Positions 56,901 to 64,000 of a stretch of 64,000 bases of DNA are shown in pieces. The stretch spans positions 14,942,598 through 15,006,597 of the forward strand of contig NC_065421.1 in the NCBI RefSeq assembly GCF_024362695.1, given 5' to 3'. The notes under the pieces are model-generated. The model made no database searches and was not told the origin of the DNA. It was given only the letters and a program-made list of their open reading frames with translations. The position numbers and the translations under genes were made by a program. How positions within the stretch are numbered: the stretch's first letter is position 1; every line of letters begins with the position of its first letter. This stretch comes from Pectinophora gossypiella. Taxonomy: Eukaryota > Arthropoda > Insecta > Lepidoptera > Gelechiidae.

Positions 56901-59900
56901 CGCCGCCGCACCTACAATTACGCTGTTAGAAACGTTAAAATTCATAACTCCGCGCCGCGCGCCGTAAACGCAGTATTGCGTCCACATTCCCGTCGTCCTG
57001 CACCGCGTAGCGTTAATCAATCACTCGATAATACGGCACGCGGCAATTACTGCGTGAGTAAGTATTGTAAAGCGTAGATAATTTTAATGGCCGCCGTATG
57101 AAAGGTGAACTCAAATTAATTTGAATAGCGACAATATTTAATTAAAATAGTGACATTCCTCGCGTCTAAGTTTAATTAGCGCCTGTGACGGTAATCAGCT
57201 GATCGCGGCGAGTATGTGTATGTGTGTGTGTGCCACGTCGTCGTCGCCGCGGCCGCGCTCCAGTGTGCGGGCGGACGTTCGCGCCGCACCGGAGCGCGCG
57301 GATGGCGGATGTCATAACCATACTGTGGAACCGGGCGCACAGCCCACCACCGACACATTAACTTTCGATGAATTTATCGCTGCTCGATGCCTGTTGACAG
57401 CATACAGATTAAGTGGACTCGCCTAGAATGTCTGACGCAAACACCCGAGGTGACCTTAAATGAAAGTATCTACGCGACCGAAATACCACTAGACGTGGGA
57501 TAATGGGCGCGCAGTGACGCAGTGACGCGGATGTCTCGAGTGTGAGCTTAGTGACAGCGGCGCGGCGCGGCGGCGGCGGCGGAGGCGTGGACGCCGCGCC
57601 GGGGTTAATAAATACATCTGCCTCGCAATATTTATGTTGCCTACTTCGCGATATGGCCCCGCTAATGGATTTTACGGGAAAGCGACCACCGGACGCATAC
57701 ATTGTATGTATTTTCAATGTCGGTACGGAATATTTACAGGAAACCACAATATTTGCTTGGAAATTTATTTAGGTTTTACCACACGCGGCGCGGTCCGGCC
57801 CAGACACAGCCGGACACGTCCTGCCTAATGGACGTACATTGTTGACGCACGGCGCCGCACCGGCTACGAATATTACAATCAAATGGCAAATTAACTATTT
57901 GTCAAACATACAAATGGAGTGGAGGTCCACAAGGGTTAAGGTGCACTCCGACGGCGGCAGGAAGGGATGCAGACGATTAATTCCTTTTTCATCTTCATCA
58001 TCATTACTTAAGTCGTAAAAAAATCAACTTTCCTTGAACGCAATGGAAATACGATATGCGACGTCGATATAAAAACAGAAATATTAGAAAAACAAACAAC
58101 CTCTAATTTCGTAGAACTCGTTTGGATAGCAACTGCAACGGAGATAGTAAAAGCTGACAGCCAGTTTATAGCACAACCAGCGCACTCCTCCAGAAGCAAC
58201 TTTCAAATTAATAAGCAGCCTAACAATCTGGTAACGAGCAATAAAGCCTTTAACCCTACGCCTACGCCCACGCCTATAACCATACAAATGTTTTCGCTGC
58301 GGAAGCGCCGACCATCGCGCAAACAGCAGCAAATTCGTCAACAGCGTGTGTAACAATTATCAATCGAATTCTTTTTCTGTTTCTCAAAAAAGAAACGCAA
58401 GATTTCGTCGCCGTATAATTGAATCTATTACAATTGTGTATAGTTTATAATTTCACGCTCGGTGTTTCTGCATTACTATGCGTATATAATATGTAATTTG
58501 CAAAGAACACATGTGTAGGTACACAAAAATACCAGTTGTAGGAAAAGTTTACCATTACTTAAGCCAAACATATTACAAGCGAACACGAGGAAATTGCAGT
58601 GCTGATTACCGTCGATATTGACCGAAAATTCCGCACTAGGCAAGGCCTGTCTTGTGGAGGTTTTCCCAAAAAATATTATAATAATAATAGCTGCAAAATT
58701 GCGACACTAACTCAAGAGGATGGAAGATATATTTTTTTCTTTTTGCATTGTCACTTGTTCTATATAATATAAGTAATATGGGTACTATAACTTTCGTACT
58801 TAAGTTGGTAGATATTTCAGCGATTAGATAGAATGACTAGTGCAATTTAGTATGTGAGAGGCGTGCACGAGCAGAGCGGAGTGTATCGAATGCGTGCGCT
58901 GCATGAGGCGGGATTTGTGCGAGCAGCTGCCGACACTACACTACACACTAACTGTAGCTGCCAGCACGACTGTACTCTGCACGGCGCTACCACAGCAACC
59001 GAACGGTGACACGAGGCGACGTCGACACATCGCCACTGACTGCTCACACACCACTCCTGCACTTTATTACTTGTACAACTCATAAACAGTTGTCTTGTTG
59101 TTGGTTCAATTGTTACAGATACATTAATAATAATTATTAATTTATTATAGATTGATTATGATTATTATTATAATTACATGTAACACGTTCAGCTGGATAC
59201 TTAGCTTTTTTTTAATTTCAATCAATTTGATATTATATGCAGCGGCCGTGTCCCTCGCGTAAAATATTATCAGAATTTAATGCAATGGTGAAGTGTATTT
59301 TTTTATTTTGCGATATAATAAATAGGTACTCTTTGGAATGGCGCTCATAATCGCTCATTCATTCGTAGATAGCACAACATTGGCGTGGTAAAGTGTGGTC
59401 GTATGCAGTGCAGATGTGACAGTTGGCAAGCACACGAGCTGCGCGGCGAGCCGGACGTCCGACCAGCCATGAACGCTCACACGGACACGACACGGGTTGT
59501 GGAACCCATGTGTGAAGGCTTGCCTTCAACAACTTCATTATAAGGCTTGGCTTAAAATGAATTTCACTTTACACAGCCTCTAAGTACAATATGGTTGGTG
59601 TAGATCATAAATTAAACAATGACCGTAATTTGATAACGAGCATCGCGCCTAGCGCGTCGTTGCGAGGTCGTTACGAACCTGCCCGGGGGTACATAATAAT
59701 TACGCATTAAAAATATATCTCCTTATTTTTCTTTACTCGCTGTCTACAAGTGACAGATCCATATTTATTTACACCCTCCATAGAGTAAAATACATTTCAT
59801 TATGACATTATTAAGTTTAAGTATACCTAGTAGCCCAGGGGCGGTGCGGGCAAACGCGTAAGTCGTTTTCGTCATAATTATATTTCGGACGATATATGTA

Positions 59901-60490
59901 TAGTGAGAACAACGAGCATTGGAAACAACAATTCAATTCTCAATTATTTACAATTCCGTGGGTAGTGTTATGTAGCGGAGACTCAGCTCAAGGTGAGGGA
60001 AGCCCTGCAGCGGCAGCGCGTCATCTACGCACTAGGCTGGTTGCTGAGCTTCGGAGCAAATACTGATTCATATTCCATGATGCATGCTGCGAATGTCAGA
60101 AATGTAGATGCGACAGTGAAACATAGATAGTGTGTCTGTGTGCGGATGGCTGATCGGTCATCCTCAGTCACTCCCCGCACTATCGTCCCTTCCACCTGCC
60201 TTCACCACCATACCACTAGATTACTAAGATTACACTGAACGAACTTATTGCGCTTACAATTCCGATCTCTTTTCTAATTCCTTTACTCAAATACTTAGAC
60301 GTAGTTGGTGTTAAAATGATTACGTACCTACATGAATTTATAATTATCAACTATTTTACGTGTCGTTGTAAGTGTATGCAACGGGGTGTGTGGACGCAGC
60401 TCGCTTGTCAGGGTTTTACCCTTACCGTTACCGTTTATCATTACGTCGTCCGAGCTGAGTGCTTCACTCGGTACTCGGACCGTGCTCACG
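54000..60490. other. Non-coding region with GC-rich patches
   Basis: No gene recognised. GC-rich patches lie at about 54160-54220, 54685-54760, 56765-56900, 57240-57310 and 57550-57605. A second copy of the repeat from NUDT14 intron 3 lies at 56607-56675. Confidence 0.6.
56607..56675. repeat. Second copy of the intron 3 repeat
   Basis: A block around 'tctctgcctaccccggcggg' aligns by eye with 2064-2100 at about 80 percent identity, in the same orientation. Confidence 0.55.
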
Positions 60491-60532
60491 CCCGCCGCCC
60501 GCCGCCCGCCGCCCGCCGCCCGCCGCCCGCCG
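60491..60532. repeat. (CCCGCCG)6 tandem repeat
   Basis: Six perfect heptamer copies (42 bases). A seven-base unit gives different residues in each frame, so coding is unlikely. Confidence 0.95.
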
Positions 60533-63500
60533 CGGACCGCACTTAGCCGGAACGTTCCGAGAAGCTGCAGCGTGTGTCAGGGGAACATGTCGTTACCGTG
60601 ACATACTGCGGGCACAATCCGTGCGAGTGGCGCGAGGACGTGGCGTGTGGTGAGGCTTCGTAATGCTGTTACTGCAGCAGTAATGCTGTTACTGTAAACA
60701 GATCACTGCCGGCTGCGGCGATGATAAAGGTTTAGCTTTGTCAAGTACCTTCCTATACCTACATGATATCAGAACCGACTTTGTCTCATTACTTTTGCAA
60801 TGCTCTCGAAAGGGTATTTGATGTTTACGTAGTACGTACGTACTTTTCATAGGAACAAAACAAAAGATTTTCATGGATCTATTTTGAAACCTTTAATAAC
60901 AATGTTTTCGATGATGGAGACGCCAGTTCAGCGTCATCATCTTCATTGGCCTTATAGGTATGTCACACCATTGTCTCGTAGAAGACATGGTCATCCACTG
61001 TTTCATGAATGTGCGATCCAATACTAGAGCGGCAGATTCTACCGCACGGAGGAAAGTATTTAGGGATCACGTTTGGAGTCCATGCTTGGATCCTTGTAAG
61101 GGAAATAGCTCCTCTGCTACATGCTCGAGACGTATTTGTAACCTCAAAGGGCGGCTCTAATGTTATGTGCTTCGTGATGCGGTCTATGCGGTATAATGAG
61201 CGGCTATAAAGGCAACACAGATTGTACACTTAACAAAAATGGTAATAATAAGTTTATATGGTAGGAAATTATGTCATTAAACGTTTGAAGAGACCGCGAA
61301 TATGATCGTGTACCTACCTAGTATGTAATGTAAGTGGTCGTGGCGTGTGTGATCACGTGGGAAGGCTTAAGACAGCGTCACTGCTGATCATAGCTGGCGA
61401 CGAGGTAGTGTATCTACTATACACCTCTACCGACTCCTTCTTGGATACAGGCGTGTAGTCTTATATTAACACAAGTAGGTACGCACGTAAGTGCTCCGTG
61501 CGGTAGTACCCGCCGCTCTACAATTGGATCGCACATTCATGAAGCAGTGCATGACCATGTGTTCTACGAGACAATGTTTGATCGTGTGACGTACCTATAT
61601 GGCCAATGATGATGACGACGCTGAAGTGCTCCTTATCACATTTTCCTGTTTGAAGTTTGTTAATGCAACAGCTGCTAACGAACACAACCTAACATAAGCT
61701 CACAAGTCAGAGGTATATCCGTCCCAAGATAAATATATAAGTACCCGCGCTTCACCCAGATTTCTGCTAACTGTGTAATAATATTTTTATGTTGAGCAAA
61801 ATATAATTATATAATCTAAAAGTACCTGTGAATCGGTGTAAAGAACGTTGCATCTATTTTACACTATACAATGTTTCGAAGCTTTACGTCAAAATCTAAT
61901 AAACATTCCCCATGTCAAATTGAACGGCCGTCTCGAGCGACCCTTGTCGAGGTGGGTATTGAAAACTACGTAACATTTTTCTAAAGGTGTATCTTTGTCT
62001 CAGATATTGTGCCGTATAGTGACGAGGAAAAAGATAGGCACGATGGTTCCCACAGGGCGCCGCCGACGAGCGACGACAGAGGGGAAAGAAATTTAATCAG
62101 GAGAGTGGCGATTAAACTCGATATGGGATCAAAGTTGTCCAGCGGAGCGCGGCTTGTCGATTCCTTTCACAAAGCGGACACTACCTTCTAAAGATAGCGC
62201 GGTCCTCGCGTCGCGCGGCCGCTCCACCGCTCGCCACGCCTCACCGCGCCGCCACCCGCCGCGCGGCCGTGTGCGACCATGAGCAGGCTCGCCGCAGACT
62301 GCGCCCACGACCACGCTTTGCTGCCTCGCCTCGCTCACTCGGCTGCGTTGCAGCTGCAGCCGATGTCATATCCGACTCTTCGGTGTAATACCCGCAACGA
62401 GGGGGTGGTTGTACGATACGATCATCTTCGATTACTGTAATTGCGAAATCATTTTCTTCTCCTATCAAGGCGGTTCCTATTTTTTTTGGTTTAGTTATTA
62501 TTGTGTTCGCCGGTGAGCCCACGAGGCATAAAATGAGAAGAGCCATTATGTTTACGCAGGCAGGACCATTTGGAAAGAACATAATAATAAAGAAATAATA
62601 GTATTTTGAAGATGGCGGAGAGGGGGGTAATGAATGCGGTGTAGGCGCCGGCCGGCCGCGGCGCGTCACTGCTGCCATTACCGCGCCATTTGGAAGATTG
62701 CATCGTCGAACCGCCTCGCCACATTAATCACGGTATCCTCGCCTCACGAAAGCACAAATATTTCATTCAATTCGAACGTCGTGCCGCGAGTTTTTATACC
62801 GCGCTGTATCGCGGCGTGAGATCGCCGGGGACCGAAATAACCGCCGCCGGATGAAAGCCTGACAAATACGACGCCACTATTATTATGATGACGCCGGGCC
62901 CGGGGGTCCGCAACTACAAACGCTCGTCCTTTCATTGTTGGCAAGTTTTGGAGGGGAATAGCTTCAAGAACCCTTGTAGAAATACGAAATCAATAAAATG
63001 GTTGTAGGCACTTTTTTGCCATTATAAATATGAATAGTAATTGTGGTGAGATGCCGAAGGCGTGTGAGATCACACGGTGCCCCAGCGGGCGCGCGGCGGC
63101 TGGTGGCGTGTGTGCTGTCACCTGACTGCTGCGACCACTTAGCAGCCCCCGCGCCGCACACCTCGCTTTAACTAAAACAAAACACCTCCGTCGCGTCGTC
63201 ACTTCCATGCTAACAGTCACCAAGTTGTAACTTTTCCCGCTGTGCATTCCAGTTTGCTCAAAGTGAGAAGTCGTTCAAACTAGAACTTAGAAATTATATT
63301 TACGTTTATTGCAGTAATGTAGGTTATTTATGTGACGTTAATAGCCACTTGTGTACAGAGCATTACCGAATGTGCGCCACTGAGCGCGACGCACTGTGAC
63401 GTCACAGCCCGCGCCTCTGTAACGACCTTAACACGCACCACATACATACTCCAGTTCTGTTTATGATTGTGGGTACTACAGAAGGTTTCATTAATTACGA

Positions 63501-64000
63501 CGGAGGCCATACTTGTGAAGAGGATCACAGTGGATGGTAGTCGTGGTAATAACGTTAGTATAGTCCGTTCAAGAATGATCTTCATAAAAGGTAAACAAAC
63601 ATGGCTGCCGATATTTTTTATCTGTGTCAAACTGCGTACTAGTGAAGTGCTGAATTGATTTTAGCTCAAGTTATTTTATCAAAATGAACTGACTCTCTTG
63701 GGTTGTTTGAATATTTTGTATGATAATATTAAAATATATATTGTATGTTTCTTTGTGGTTACACTAACTCACTTTGAAAGTCATTTTTTCTGCGCTTTTC
63801 GGCTTATTAAGTACAGTACACTCACTTAAGTTATTCACGGAACTGACTCGTTTTCCTGACCTGAATGAAATGTCTCATCACTAATCGTCAAATTGACAGC
63901 TAGCCACAGATTAACAAGAATTTATGATGTCAACTTTTTTGTGTGAGGTTTTGTTTGATTTTTGTTTTTACATGAAAAAATGTGTTTTTAATGATTATTT
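60533..64000. other. Non-coding right end of the window
   Basis: It holds the inverted repeat at 60922-61631 (separate entry) and GC-rich patches at about 62205-62290, 62640-62680 and 63080-63155. A minus-strand frame at 62241-62678 (145 codons) includes a hydrophobic start (MALLILCLVGSPANT from an internal Met), but no splice or homology support was found. The last 400 bases are AT-rich with no visible exon. Confidence 0.55.
60922..61631. mobile_element. Diverged foldback repeat, 0.7 kb
   Basis: The left arm (about 60922-61052) recurs inverted at about 61494-61631. Shared blocks include 'ttggatcgcacattcatgaa' and 'ctacgagacaatg' as read on the right arm. By eye the arms are about 80-85 percent identical with small gaps. 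The centre of about 440 bp shows no coding potential. No clear target-site duplication could be defined, so this could be two separate insertions of one repeat in opposite orientation. Confidence 0.6.

Noticed and set aside
47055..60532. Tandem repeats considered as CRISPR-like arrays
   Set aside because: Units are 5-9 bp and abut without spacers. They are simple tandem repeats in a eukaryotic genome.
62241..62678. 145-codon minus-strand frame with a hydrophobic stretch
   Set aside because: The hydrophobic part looks like a signal peptide only if an internal Met is chosen. The rest crosses a GC-rich patch and matches nothing I know.

Overview
The window looks like nuclear DNA from an insect, most likely a moth or butterfly (Lepidoptera). 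The evidence is spliceosomal genes with short GT-AG introns, proteins close to animal DDB1, NUDT14 and CHCHD4/MIA40, and many short retroposon tails of a kind I recognise from lepidopteran genomes. The species cannot be read from the sequence.

Positions 1-18130 are a compact housekeeping cluster. A five-exon NUDT14-like Nudix hydrolase (716-5073, plus strand) faces, tail to tail, a 23-exon DDB1 gene (5826-15376, minus strand). Further along the minus strand lie a CHCHD4/MIA40-like gene (16532-17172) and, just upstream of it, a two-exon RNase P/MRP subunit gene of the Rpp14/Pop5 family (17750-18129). All coding exons were joined by hand. Phases close at every junction, giving 240 codons (NUDT14), 1155 (DDB1), 157 (CHCHD4) and 98 (Rpp14-like), each followed by a stop.

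The most interesting arrangement is the Rpp14-like/CHCHD4 pair. A good splice donor lies six bases after the Rpp14-like stop. The acceptor in front of CHCHD4 lies 21 bases before its start codon. If the two are joined, one mRNA carries both proteins with a 27-base spacer, and the second frame is in phase with the first. This recalls the known vertebrate RPP14-HTD2 bicistronic transcript, in which the partner is also mitochondrial.

Introns in this cluster carry transposon debris: a 2.26 kb long-armed foldback element with a second inverted-repeat element nested inside it (NUDT14 intron 4), two LINE fragments, a tRNA-derived SINE and several small inverted-repeat elements (DDB1 introns).

Positions 18130-64000 (about 46 kb) contain no gene that I can recognise. 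This part alternates between AT-rich sequence and short GC-rich patches made of CGG/GCC runs. It also holds microsatellites, G-runs, retroposon tails and several hairpins. It could be a regulatory desert or the inside of a very large intron of a gene whose exons lie outside the window. The sequence alone does not decide this.
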